From positions 248,001 through 312,000 of the forward strand of contig JAZKJL010000006.1 in assembly GCA_040384325.1 (NCBI GenBank): DNA of 64,000 nt, written 5' to 3'. Shown here one piece after another: positions 49,905 to 58,750 of this stretch. Position 1 is the first letter of the stretch; every line of letters starts with the position of its first letter. Under the pieces are notes generated by a model. The model had not been told where the DNA came from, ran no database searches, and worked only from the letters and a program-made list of their open reading frames with translations. Made by a program: the position numbers and the translations under genes. This DNA comes from JACMLX01 sp040384325 (GTDB taxonomy: Bacteria; Gemmatimonadota; Gemmatimonadetes; Gemmatimonadales; Gemmatimonadaceae).

Positions 49905-52766
49905 TCACGACGTCAGGCTGTCGTGTGCGGGACGCTGGCCGTCGAGGATGCGCCGTACCTGCAACGCCAGCTCGTTCACCGAGAGCGGCTTGCTGAGGTA
50001 GCCCGCGGCCCCGAGTTCGAAGGCGCGCTCCGGGGTCATGCTGGCGCTGTAGCCGGTGCAGAGCACCACCGGCAGCTGCGGACGAAGGCGGCGCACCTCA
50101 CGCAGCAGGTCCTCGCCCGACATGCGGGGCATGGTCATGTCGGTCAGCACCATGTCATACGCCTCGCGGGCGTCGGTGAGGTGCTGCAAGGCCGCCTCGG
50201 CACTCGTGAACGTGCTGGTGCGATAACCGAAGCGCGCCAACGCGTTGGAGAGGAAGGCGGCCACCGCGTGTTCGTCATCCACCACCAGCACCCGTTCACG
50301 ACCGGTGGGAATGGCGGCGATGTTGGTCAGCGCCGCGGCGGGCGTGGGTCGTCCCACGTCGGCAGGCAGCTCGATGACAGCGGTGGTGCCATGGCCCGGC
50401 ACCGACTCGAGGCGCAGGATGCCACCCATGCCGGTGATGATGCCGTGCACCATGGCCAGGCCCATGCCGGTGCCTTCCTGCGGCGGCTTGGTGGTGAAGA
50501 ACGGGTCGGCCGCACGTTCGAGCACCTCGGGTGTCATGCCGGTGCCGGTGTCGCTGACTTCGAGGCGCAGGTTCTGCTGGCCGTGCGTCTGGCTGCGCAG
50601 CAGGCGCACGGTGAGCGTGCCGCCCGTCTCGCGCATGGCGTAGATGGCGTTGGCGCAGAGGTTGAGGATCACCTGGTGCAATTGCCCCGCATCGCCGAGC
50701 ACCGCCGGCACCTTCTCCTCGTCATGCAGGTCGATGGTGACACCCGGCGGCAGCGTGGGCAGCAGCAGGCGCAGTGTCTCCGATACGATCGGTTCCAGCT
50801 CCACCGGATGCAGTTCCTCACCGCTGCGACGGCTGAAGGCGAGGATGCGCTGCACCATCTGCCGGCCACGCGCGGCCGCAGTCAGGACCTGCTGCAGGTC
50901 GGACTGCAGCTCGTCGGAGACGGCGTCGAGCATCGCCAGCTCGGCATAGCCGATGACGCTGGCGAGGATGTTGTTGAAGTCGTGCGCGATGCCACCCGCC
51001 AGGGTGCCCACCGCCTCCATCTTCTGAGACTGGCGCACGTCGGCCTCGAGCCGGCGCCGCTCGGTCACGTCGAGCGTGAGCGCCATGCCGAACCGGATCG
51101 TGCCGTCGCCGTCGCGCACCGGCACCGCGCGCACGTCGTAGATGTTCTGGCCGAGGCGCATCTCGAACTGCTGCTCGTGCCCGTCGAGCGCCGCGCGGCA
51201 GTGCCGCTGCACCAACTCGCTGGTGTGCACGTCGAGGCGATGTCCGACGGGCTTGCCGATCAGTTCCTGCGAATCGAGGCCAGCCTCGCGCAGCCCGCGT
51301 CCGGCGGCCAGCAGCAGGTTGGCGTCGCCGTCGAAGAGCAGCACGGCGCCGCCCGGATAGTTCTCGATCAGCGTGCGATACAACTCGTCGCTGAAGCGCA
51401 GCTGGGCACTGACGCGCTTCTGTTCCGTGATGTCGATGGCGGAGCCGAGCAGCCGGGTCACCTCGCCGTCGGCGTTGCGTTCGAACACCGTGATGCGATC
51501 ACTGAGCCATCGCCACTCACCGTCGCCGCTCATGACGCGGTAGGTGAGGTCGAGCTTCGGCACGGAGCCATGCTGCAGCGTGCGCGCGGCGCGGCGGATG
51601 GCGTCGATGTCGTCGGGATGGTAGAGCGAGAACACTTCGTCGCGCGACATCGCCGAGACCTGGTCCAGCGACCGGCCGAGCATGTGGAGCAGGGCGTCGT
51701 TGCCGAAGGTGACGTGGCGCAGGCGCACGTCGAGCACGTAGAGGTACGTCGGCACGGTGGAGACGATGCTCTGCAGCAGGCGACGGTGCTGGTCGAGCGA
51801 CTGCTCCATCTGGCTGCGTTCCTGCTCGGCGCGCCGGATGTCGCTCATGTCGTGGACGATGCTCACCACGCCCGTGACGGTGCCGTCCTCCACCAACGGC
51901 GCATTGGAGACCAGCACATGCGCCATGGTGCCATCTGCCCGCGGCCCACGCGCCTCGTACGACGAACTCTCGCCGCGCAGTGCACGCTGCATCTGTGCGA
52001 CGGCGCGCTCGTGATCCTCGTCGGCGCTGAACGGCACCACGCGCCCGTCGTGGAGGGCATCCTCGGTCACGCCCATGATGCGGCGCGCGGCGGCGTTCAT
52101 GCGCACCACGTTGGCGTCGCGGTCGAGCACGAAGATGGAGTCGGAGGCACCGTCGAAGAGGCGCTGCCAGCGATCGCGCCGGTCGCGTGCGACGCGCACC
52201 GTGGACGCCTGCAGCCAGGCGATGGCCACCAGCGTGCCCGCCTGCACGGTCATCACCATCAGCAGGAAGTTGCGTGGCGTGGGCGCGCCCTCGAAGGCAC
52301 CGAGCGGTGGCGGCACGGCGACGCCGGTGGCAACCAGCACCAGCATCACCAGCATCACCGCCTCGGTGGCGATGGCGACCAGCAGGGCAGGGCGCTTGGG
52401 CAGCCAGCCGATGGCCGATGCCATCGGGATCGCGAGGCAGGGGCCGAGCAGGTAGGGCCCGGCGCCGGCGTGCCAGGTCACCAGCGCGATCACGGGGAGG
52501 TCGATGCAGGTCTGGGCGGCGTCGAGCCACTGGCGCCGTCGCGGCACGAGGAAGTACTCGAGCGCGATGACCAGCAGCGAGCTGGCGGCGATCCAGGTTG
52601 CCCAGATGGTGAACACCCAGCGCGGCAACTGCGCCAGCAGCTGCCGGTCGAGGGCGGCGGCGAGGACGCTGAGCACGATCCACAGGAACAGCCGGCCCCG
52701 CGCGAATCGCGTGACGAGCGGTCCCGGGAGCCGGGTCTCTCGAGGTGTGGCGTCCTGGGAGGTCAT
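49905..52766 (-). CDS. Hybrid sensor histidine kinase with multiple PAS domains and receiver
   Basis: The 953-residue protein has about six N-terminal TMs (15-190). Three PAS/PAC modules follow (about 200-560); VLDRDANVVRMNAAARRIMG opens the first, and WRWLSDRITVFERNADGEVTRLLG with DITEQKR marks the second. HisKA has GGIAHDFNNIL (His near 592). HATPase has LCANAIYAM, DTGTGMTP and GTGMGLAMVHG, and a receiver at 835-945 has Asp in LTDMTMP and Lys in YLSKPLS. It is the same architecture class as the kinase at 41562 but has more PAS units. The ATG at 52766 is preferred over 52925. Confidence 0.9.
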   Translation of the reverse strand: MTSQDATPRETRLPGPLVTRFARGRLFLWIVLSVLAAALDRQLLAQLPRWVFTIWATWIAASSLLVIALEYFLVPRRRQWLDAAQTCIDLPVIALVTWHAGAGPYLLGPCLAIPMASAIGWLPKRPALLVAIATEAVMLVMLVLVATGVAVPPPLGAFEGAPTPRNFLLMVMTVQAGTLVAIAWLQASTVRVARDRRDRWQRLFDGASDSIFVLDRDANVVRMNAAARRIMGVTEDALHDGRVVPFSADEDHERAVAQMQRALRGESSSYEARGPRADGTMAHVLVSNAPLVEDGTVTGVVSIVHDMSDIRRAEQERSQMEQSLDQHRRLLQSIVSTVPTYLYVLDVRLRHVTFGNDALLHMLGRSLDQVSAMSRDEVFSLYHPDDIDAIRRAARTLQHGSVPKLDLTYRVMSGDGEWRWLSDRITVFERNADGEVTRLLGSAIDITEQKRVSAQLRFSDELYRTLIENYPGGAVLLFDGDANLLLAAGRGLREAGLDSQELIGKPVGHRLDVHTSELVQRHCRAALDGHEQQFEMRLGQNIYDVRAVPVRDGDGTIRFGMALTLDVTERRRLEADVRQSQKMEAVGTLAGGIAHDFNNILASVIGYAELAMLDAVSDELQSDLQQVLTAAARGRQMVQRILAFSRRSGEELHPVELEPIVSETLRLLLPTLPPGVTIDLHDEEKVPAVLGDAGQLHQVILNLCANAIYAMRETGGTLTVRLLRSQTHGQQNLRLEVSDTGTGMTPEVLERAADPFFTTKPPQEGTGMGLAMVHGIITGMGGILRLESVPGHGTTAVIELPADVGRPTPAAALTNIAAIPTGRERVLVVDDEHAVAAFLSNALARFGYRTSTFTSAEAALQHLTDAREAYDMVLTDMTMPRMSGEDLLREVRRLRPQLPVVLCTGYSASMTPERAFELGAAGYLSKPLSVNELALQVRRILDGQRPAHDSLTS

Positions 52767-53144
52767 CGCGACGTGCCCGGCAGTGTGTGGGAGGGGCGGG
52801 TCGGCGCCGCATGATATCGGCAGGACGGGGTGCGAACAAAGCGACTGCGGCACCGGCGCAGGATTTCCACACGAGGTGGGGGCTCGAAGGCGCTTGTCAG
52901 GGCACGACTTGGGCCGTTTGTCCACATCCGCGTGGAGAACGTATCCACAATATCCACAACGACTTAGGTGGCTTTTGTTCGGGATTGTGAGGGGCTCGGA
53001 GCGAGTGTACGCTTGTTCTCTCGCGACCGGCGCTGGTCGCGGGCCGGATCTGCTGTCGTCGCCAGTCGAGGAATTCCACCGATGTCAGCGCCACCACGCC
53101 CGCCTGACGACCGCCTGACCCTGATCTCCGACGCGCCGCGCCGT
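52767..53144. other. Intergenic region with DnaA-box-like cluster
   Basis: These 378 bases separate two minus-strand genes and hold no gene I would support. The most notable content is a run of TATCCACA-like 9-mers at 52918-52958, with another weaker match at 52863-52871. Confidence 0.55.
52918..52958 (+). promoter_or_regulatory. Three near-consensus DnaA boxes
   Basis: TTGTCCACA (52918-52926), GTATCCACA (52941-52949) and ATATCCACA (52950-52958) each differ from the DnaA box TTATCCACA at one position and share one orientation. The last two abut. TCCAC-N6-GTGGA forms a small palindrome around the first. No replication gene is nearby, so this may be a DnaA-regulated promoter or titration site rather than an origin. 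Confidence 0.4.
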
Positions 53145-54056
53145 TCAGCGCGGCGCCGTGAGCCGGGGAGCGAGCGTCGTGAGCGCGGCAAGCTCCAGCC
53201 AGGCCGCGAGGAGGTCCAGGTTCGGGTCGCCGGTGGAGGCAGAGCGGGCCGCCGTGCACTGCGCGGTGAGCGCGGCGGCGACCGCATGCGGATCGGCGCG
53301 CCCACGCAGGCCGACGGCAAGCAGGCCGGCGGCGTCGGCGAGGCGCTCACGAACGAACTGCTGGAAGCGAAGTCGCAGCTCCGCCTCGTTGGTGCTCGGC
53401 GAGAGGTCGGTCACACCCTGCCGCTGCTCACGGAGCAGGGCGAGGTCGCCGACCAGCTGCTCGAGCGCGGCCGGATCGGGGTGCAGGAGCAACCGGCGCC
53501 AGATCATCCAGAGCGGCGGACCGGCCTGACCCGACGCGTCCTGCTCGCGCTGCGCCGCCTGATCGAGGCGGTCCGCGACGTCGGGCTGCTGGAGCCAGGC
53601 GCGCGTCTGCGCCACGCTCGCCGGCCCCGCGACCGCCGCCAGGGCGCACAACCGGACGGCATGGCGGAGCAGGCCCTTCGCATCGGTACCCGGCTGCAAC
53701 CCGAGCGCGCGGTGCAGGAGGTTCGCGCGCTCGGCGCCGACGCGCAGGGCCGCCCGCTCGAGACTGGGCGCAACGCCGGTGGAGCCCGATCGGAGCGCGT
53801 CGCGTCCCAGCAGCGCCGCGAGTTCGTAGGCGGTCGCGAGCGTGTGCGCGGACTCGCGCAGCGCGGCCGTGGGCAGTGGAGTGAGCGCGCCTTCGGCAGC
53901 GGCGAGGGTCGCCAGCCGCTGGGCCGTCGGCATGGCATCGACGGCCCAGTGTCGATCGACGAGGTCCGCTCCGCTCGCGGGCGGCGCGGGGAAGATCGCA
54001 TGTGAGGCGGGCGTCACGTCGTCATGCCCTGCTCCTGGCCATGCCGCAGCGTACAT
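53145..54056 (-). CDS. Protein of unknown function
   Basis: The 303-residue product is rich in Ala and Leu and almost wholly helical in prediction by eye, with segments such as TAQRLATLAAAEGAL, TAYELAALLGRDAL and LEQLVGDLALLREQ. It has no signal peptide, no TM and no motif I recognise. The opposite strand also carries a long open frame, but that one is Arg/Gly-rich like other shadow frames, so the minus-strand frame was chosen. It lies 379 bases upstream of the hybrid kinase on the same strand, and 124 bases from a divergent small gene. Confidence 0.55.
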   Translation of the reverse strand: MYAAAWPGAGHDDVTPASHAIFPAPPASGADLVDRHWAVDAMPTAQRLATLAAAEGALTPLPTAALRESAHTLATAYELAALLGRDALRSGSTGVAPSLERAALRVGAERANLLHRALGLQPGTDAKGLLRHAVRLCALAAVAGPASVAQTRAWLQQPDVADRLDQAAQREQDASGQAGPPLWMIWRRLLLHPDPAALEQLVGDLALLREQRQGVTDLSPSTNEAELRLRFQQFVRERLADAAGLLAVGLRGRADPHAVAAALTAQCTAARSASTGDPNLDLLAAWLELAALTTLAPRLTAPR

Positions 54057-54180
54057 CGCCGGGGTGCGCTGCGGATCGCGGTGCGGTATCAGGCTGGTCT
54101 AAGGACTGTTGTCATCACAAATAACCGCGCGTCGTGCTTCCGGGCAACACCGGCGCGCCGCCTTCGCAGGGAGATCCACC

Positions 54181-54495
54181 GTGCCACTGTACCCCCAGGT
54201 CGCTTCATCATCGGCAGCAACCGTCGAGCTTGCCGATGATGTCCTCGCGACGCGCACCACCGTGCGAGCCGACCTGACGCTGGAGCTGCTGATGCGACAG
54301 GCGCTCGAAGTGCCGGGCGCCGCGACCGCATTGCTCGAGGCGTTCGCGGCACAGTCGCGTGCGTTGCGCCTGGTGCAGGAAGCGGATGCGCGTGGGGCGG
54401 CGTCACTGCCTGCCGAACTCCGCCATCGCCTCGCTGCGGTCGTCGAACGCACGCCATCGTGGCTGGCGGCTGGTGGTGCAGGGGTACGCGCCTGA
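54181..54495 (+). CDS. Small protein of unknown function
   Basis: From the GTG at 54181 the product has 104 residues. Most of it is predicted helical with alternating Leu and Ala (TLELLMRQALEVPGAATALLEAFAAQ), ending in AGGAGVRA. GGGAGA at 54169-54174 gives good spacing to that GTG. The size, composition and clear ribosome binding site support a real gene. No family is recognised. Confidence 0.5.
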   Translation: MPLYPQVASSSAATVELADDVLATRTTVRADLTLELLMRQALEVPGAATALLEAFAAQSRALRLVQEADARGAASLPAELRHRLAAVVERTPSWLAAGGAGVRA

Positions 54496-54610
54496 CGCGG
54501 TAGGGAATAGAATGCACAGGTACGGCACAGCGACGATGCTGGTGCCAACCTGGGCCTAATTGCATCCGCCTGCAGCCGCGCCCTGTGACACCCTCGCTCG
54601 TGCTGCCGTG

Positions 54611-56317
54611 ATGCCGTCATCGCTCCCGAATTCTCCGGCCGATCTCGCCGACGCCACCTGGCCTGAGATTGCAGCCCACTACGATGCACTGGCCGCCCAG
54701 GCGCCGAGTCGCGAGACGGCCCGCGCGTGGTTGCGCCAGTGGTCGCTGCTCGAGGAACTGGTCAACGAAGCCTCGTCGCAGGCGCTGATCGCCTACACCG
54801 GCAACACCGCCGATGCGGCGGCGGAAGCGCGATACCTGCGCTTCGTGACCGAGATCCAGCCGAACGCCGAGGCCCGACAGACCGGGCTGGCCGAGCTGCT
54901 GATCGCGACCGGCATCGACGACAGCGAGATCGCGATCCTGCTGCGAGAGTTCCGCACCACGGTGTCGATCTTCCGCGACGAGAACGTGGCGCGCTTCGCG
55001 CAGATCGAGGAGCTGAGCGCGGCCTACCAGAAGCTGGCCGGCGGGCTGAGTGTGGAGATCGATGGTCGCACACTGACGATCCCGCAGTTGCAGCCGCTGC
55101 TGGAATCGGATGATCGCGTGGCGCGCGAGCGCGCCTTCCGCGCCGGCGCCGAGGCGTACCTCACGCACCGCGACGCGATGTCGGAGCTGTTCGAGAAGAT
55201 GTATGTGCTGCGGCAGGAGGTGGCGAAGGCCTCCGGCTTCGACGACTACCAGGCGTTCGCGTTCGCCTCCAAGCACCGCTACGACTACACCGCCGATGAC
55301 GTGGCACGCTTCCACGATGCGGTGGCCGAGGTGGTGACACCGGCCGCGGCGCGCGTGCATGCGTATCGGCGGGAGCGGCTGGGTGTGGATTCGGTGCGGC
55401 CGTGGGACCTGGCGGTGGACCCGGATGGGTTGGCGCCGCTGCGGCCGTTCCGTGACGCGGCAGAATTCGTCGCCACCAGCGGTCGCATTTTCTCGACGCT
55501 GGATGCCGACCTCGGCTCGCGATTCGCCGACATGGCGCGCGACGGGCTGCTGGACCTCGAGAGCCGCCAGAACAAGGCGCCGGGTGGCTACTGCACCACG
55601 CTGCATCATCGCAAGCAGCCGTTCGTGTTCATGAACGCGGTGGGTGTGAGCGACGACGTGACCACGCTGGTGCATGAAGCCGGGCACTGCTTCCACTCGT
55701 ACCTGGCGTCGGACCATGAACTGATCTGGCAGCGCGGCACCGGCTCGGAAGCGGCCGAACTGGCCAGCATGTCGATGGAGCTGCTGGCCGCGCCGTACTT
55801 CGCGAGGCCGGTGGGCTACTACACGCCGGACCAGGCACGCCGGGCACAGGCGGCGCACCTCGAAGACGTGCTGCTGGCGCTGCCGCACATCGCGAGCGTG
55901 GATGCCTTCCAGCGCTGGATCTACACCAGTGGCGAGGGGCACGACCGCGATGCGCGTGACGCGGCGTGGCGGGCGCTGCGCACCCGGTTCGAGGTGGGTG
56001 TGGACTGGACGGGCCTCGAGCGCGAGCGGACCGCACGCTGGTATCGCCAGCTGCACATCTTCGAGCTGCCGTTCTACTACATCGAGTACGGCATCGCGCA
56101 GCTCGGCGCGTTGCAGGTCTGGAAGCGCAGCCTGACCGATCCCGAGGGCGCACTGGCAGGCTACAAGGCCGCGCTGCGCCTGGGTGGCACGCGACCGCTG
56201 CCGGAGCTGTACGCCGCCGCCGGCGCGCGGCTGATCTTCGATGCCGACGGCATGCGCGAACTCGTGGGTCTGGTCGAGGAACGGCTCGAGACGCTGCGCG
56301 GTTCGACGGTGTCGTGA
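54611..56317 (+). CDS. M3-family oligoendopeptidase (PepF-like)
   Basis: The 568-residue protein is a cytoplasmic zinc metallopeptidase. The catalytic motif VHEAGHCFH (HExxH) lies near residue 355, with Glu in GSEAAELASMSMELL about 25 residues on as the third zinc ligand. The N-terminal helical domain and the late FELPFYYIEYGIAQLGALQVW segment are typical of oligoendopeptidase F. It degrades short peptides. The MFS gene starts within its stop codon (GTGA). Confidence 0.93.
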   Translation: MPSSLPNSPADLADATWPEIAAHYDALAAQAPSRETARAWLRQWSLLEELVNEASSQALIAYTGNTADAAAEARYLRFVTEIQPNAEARQTGLAELLIATGIDDSEIAILLREFRTTVSIFRDENVARFAQIEELSAAYQKLAGGLSVEIDGRTLTIPQLQPLLESDDRVARERAFRAGAEAYLTHRDAMSELFEKMYVLRQEVAKASGFDDYQAFAFASKHRYDYTADDVARFHDAVAEVVTPAAARVHAYRRERLGVDSVRPWDLAVDPDGLAPLRPFRDAAEFVATSGRIFSTLDADLGSRFADMARDGLLDLESRQNKAPGGYCTTLHHRKQPFVFMNAVGVSDDVTTLVHEAGHCFHSYLASDHELIWQRGTGSEAAELASMSMELLAAPYFARPVGYYTPDQARRAQAAHLEDVLLALPHIASVDAFQRWIYTSGEGHDRDARDAAWRALRTRFEVGVDWTGLERERTARWYRQLHIFELPFYYIEYGIAQLGALQVWKRSLTDPEGALAGYKAALRLGGTRPLPELYAAAGARLIFDADGMRELVGLVEERLETLRGSTVS

Positions 56318-57639
56318 GTGCCGGTGGCGCCGTGACGGCGCCCGGCGACGGCAAGCACGATCCGTACGGCGCGCTGCGCGTGCCCGCGTTCCGGTGGTTC
56401 GTCGTCAGCCTGATGGCGATGACGGTCGGCGTGCAGATCCAGGGCATCGCGGTGGCGTGGCAACTCTACGCGGCCACCAACGATCCATTGGCACTCGGCC
56501 TCGCAGGGCTGGCCGAAGTGCTGCCATTCCTCGCGTTGTCGTTGCCGGCGGGGCAGTGGGCCGATCGCCATGACCGGCGGAACCTGGCCCTGATCGGCAT
56601 CGGCGTGCTGGTGCTCTGCGCGGCGCTGTTCCTCGCCATGACGGCCGGGCTGCACGTGGGTCGCGACGGCGTGGCGCGCGAAGTGGGCTCCACCACCTGG
56701 TCGTCGCCGCTGCTGATCTACGCGGTGCTGGCGGTATCGGGTGTGGCGCGTGCGATCCTGCAGCCGGCACGGCAGGCACTGGGCACGATGATCGTGCCGG
56801 CATCGCTGTATGCCAACGCCGCCACGTGGCGCAGCTCGATCTGGCAGTTCGCGTCGGTGCTCGGCCCCGCCATCGGTGGGTTGTTGTTCGCCTTCGCTGG
56901 CGCGCTGGCCACCTACGCGGTGGTGTTCACGCTGATCGTGCTGTCGTACTGGGGCATGAGCATGGTGCAGGTCCCGCGACTCAGCGCCGTCAGGCCACCG
57001 GCCACCAGCGCTGGCGCCGGCATGCTGGAAGGCGTCCGCTTCGTGCTGCGTGACAAGCTGGTCCTGGCAGCACTGTCGCTGGACATGTTCGCGGTGCTGT
57101 TCGGAGGCGCCACCGCGCTGCTGCCGGTGTTCACCAAGACGGTGCTGCACGTGTCGCCGGAGTGGCTGGGCTACTTGCGCGCGTCGCCGGCGGTGGGTGC
57201 GGTGCTGATGGCGCTGGTGATCGCGCACCAGCCGGTGATCGAGAAGGCGGGACGCACCCTGCTGTGGGCGGTGGCGGTGTGGGGCCTGAGCATCATCGGC
57301 TTCGCGCTGTCCCGCAACGTGTGGCTGAGCTGCGCGTTGCTGGCGATGGGTGGCGCGGTGGACAGCATCAGCGTGGTGATCCGCTCGACGTTGCTGCAGA
57401 CGCGTACGCCGCCGCACGTGATGGGGCGGGTGATGGCGGTGAACTCCATCTTCATCGGCAGCGCGAACGAGATCGGCGCCTTCGAGAGCGGCGTCACGGC
57501 GCGGCTGTTCGGGGCGGTGAACAGTGTGCTGATCGGCGGCGTGGTGACGATCGTGGTGGTGGCGTCGATGGCGCTGCTCAGTCCCACGCTGCGACAGCTG
57601 GGTCGGCTGCACGGGCCGGACGACGACGCGGTGACGTGA
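56314..57639 (+). CDS. MFS transporter (enterobactin exporter-like)
   Basis: The 441-residue protein has about twelve TMs. The loop PAGQWADRHDRRNLALIG near residue 83 is the MFS motif A variant, and RAILQPARQALGTMIVP near 148 is typical of the DHA3/EntS-like branch. The long loop between TM6 and TM7 is present. It should be a proton-driven exporter of a small molecule, with substrate unknown. It is translationally coupled to the oligopeptidase gene (GTGA overlap), so a peptide-like substrate is conceivable but unproven. Confidence 0.86.
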   Translation: MSAGGAVTAPGDGKHDPYGALRVPAFRWFVVSLMAMTVGVQIQGIAVAWQLYAATNDPLALGLAGLAEVLPFLALSLPAGQWADRHDRRNLALIGIGVLVLCAALFLAMTAGLHVGRDGVAREVGSTTWSSPLLIYAVLAVSGVARAILQPARQALGTMIVPASLYANAATWRSSIWQFASVLGPAIGGLLFAFAGALATYAVVFTLIVLSYWGMSMVQVPRLSAVRPPATSAGAGMLEGVRFVLRDKLVLAALSLDMFAVLFGGATALLPVFTKTVLHVSPEWLGYLRASPAVGAVLMALVIAHQPVIEKAGRTLLWAVAVWGLSIIGFALSRNVWLSCALLAMGGAVDSISVVIRSTLLQTRTPPHVMGRVMAVNSIFIGSANEIGAFESGVTARLFGAVNSVLIGGVVTIVVVASMALLSPTLRQLGRLHGPDDDAVT

Positions 57640-57645
57640 AGCGAG

Positions 57646-57677
57646 ACGGAGGGCCGGCGCGATGGCCGACCCTCCGT
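57646..57677. terminator. Bidirectional hairpin terminator
   Basis: ACGGAGGG and CCCTCCGT arms enclose a second partial pairing (CCGGC/GGCCG). It lies between the MFS stop and the stop of the facing LolA-like gene. Confidence 0.75.
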
Positions 57678-57699
57678 TGCATCACGCTTGCAATGGCGC

Positions 57700-58425
57700 T
57701 TACGGCAGCGACTTCACCGCGTCAGGCAGTGCGAACACCGACGCATCGAGCGGGTCGAACTTGAGCGCGGTGATGTTCAGCACGATGTCGCCGTTCGGCG
57801 TGCCCTGCGTGACGCGGGTGGGAATCGTGAGCGCGCCGAACGGCTTGTAGTCCGCGTAGCGCACCATCATCTCACCGGTCGCCTGCTGGATCACTTCACC
57901 GACCTTGAGCCCGGTGGACTGCGCGTAGTACACCGTACGCGAGCGGCCGCTCTTGCCGACGATCTTCACCGGCCAGCACTGCACGCCCTCGAAGGCGGCC
58001 GCGTCGAGGACCTCGGCGCTGGTGTACGATCCTGCTTCCCAGAGACCGGCGGTGAGCGCGGTGCTGGAGGCGACGTCGGCGGCGGTGGTGGCATCCATCT
58101 TCCGCGCGCCCTGCTGCGGGTCGAGCGCCCAGGCGGTGGTGCCGTCGAAGCCCTGCACGACCTGGCCGAAGCCGCTCACATCGATGGTCATCAGCATCTT
58201 GCCGGCGACCGTCTTGCGCTCGTAGCCGGCGGTGACACCGGCGAAGGTGATGTCGGCGGTGCCGACCTCGGTGCGCGAGCCGGCGGCCTTGAAGGCGGCG
58301 ACGCCACCGACGGCGGCGGCGTGCTTGTCGAACAGGGACTGCGCGGACGGCTTCTGCGCGAGGACGACAGTCGGCACGACCAGCGCCGCGGTCAGGACCG
58401 CGCGACGGATGGCAGCACGGGACAT
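57700..58425 (-). CDS. LolA-like exported protein
   Basis: The 241-residue product has a signal peptide ending in VVLAQ. The mature part matches the LolA/LppX-like half-barrel pattern of outer-membrane lipoprotein-sorting relatives: LFDKHAAAVGGVAAFKA, then KMLMTIDVSGFGQVVQGFDGTTAWALDP, then KFDPLDASVFALP. Members carry acyl chains or sense lipoproteins in the periplasm; which applies here is unknown. GGAGTTTCC precedes the ATG at 58425. A longer in-frame start at 58536 lacks a signal peptide at its N-terminus. Confidence 0.75.
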   Translation of the reverse strand: MSRAAIRRAVLTAALVVPTVVLAQKPSAQSLFDKHAAAVGGVAAFKAAGSRTEVGTADITFAGVTAGYERKTVAGKMLMTIDVSGFGQVVQGFDGTTAWALDPQQGARKMDATTAADVASSTALTAGLWEAGSYTSAEVLDAAAFEGVQCWPVKIVGKSGRSRTVYYAQSTGLKVGEVIQQATGEMMVRYADYKPFGALTIPTRVTQGTPNGDIVLNITALKFDPLDASVFALPDAVKSLP

Positions 58426-58545
58426 GGAAACTCCGAAGGTGAAGGGGACGCCTGTTCTACGCGTCGCGGGGGCAAAGGTGTCCGTGCCCGGCGAGGCTTC
58501 CCCTTCAGGACGATTATCTCCCGCCAATCGTCCCATCGGACCGCG

Positions 58546-58728
58546 TCAGCCGCAGCTGCGCATGATGACCAGCGTCAGGGCGACCTCGACGGCCGCCGCG
58601 GTGGCGGCCCAGACGAACAGGGCCGGTCGCCGTCCCTTCGGTTTCGAGCCCAGCCTGCGTCCGCAGGCCGGGCAGGTGGCGGCGTCGCCGATGAGGGCGG
58701 CGCCGCAGTCACCACAGCGGATGTCCAC
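58546..58728 (-). CDS. Small zinc-ribbon membrane protein
   Basis: The 60-residue protein begins with two CxxC knuckles (CGDC and CPAC, residues 5-21) that form a zinc ribbon, followed by one TM (about 37-56). It is GTG-started. Such small anchored zinc ribbons are common and uncharacterised. It lies 22 bases upstream (in transcription) of the stop side of the S9 peptidase gene on the same strand. Confidence 0.7.
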   Translation of the reverse strand: MDIRCGDCGAALIGDAATCPACGRRLGSKPKGRRPALFVWAATAAAVEVALTLVIMRSCG

Positions 58729-58750
58729 GACCCGGTGCGGTCGCGTGCCG

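Noticed and set aside
49812..52814. A 1000-codon plus-strand open frame opposite the hybrid kinase.
   Set aside because: The composition is His/Arg/Gln-rich with no domain, while the minus strand encodes a complete PAS-HisKA-HATPase-receiver protein.
52767..53144. Calling this gap the chromosomal replication origin.
   Set aside because: Three near-consensus DnaA boxes are not enough. There are no replication genes nearby, and no AT-rich unwinding element or skew data can be seen within the window.
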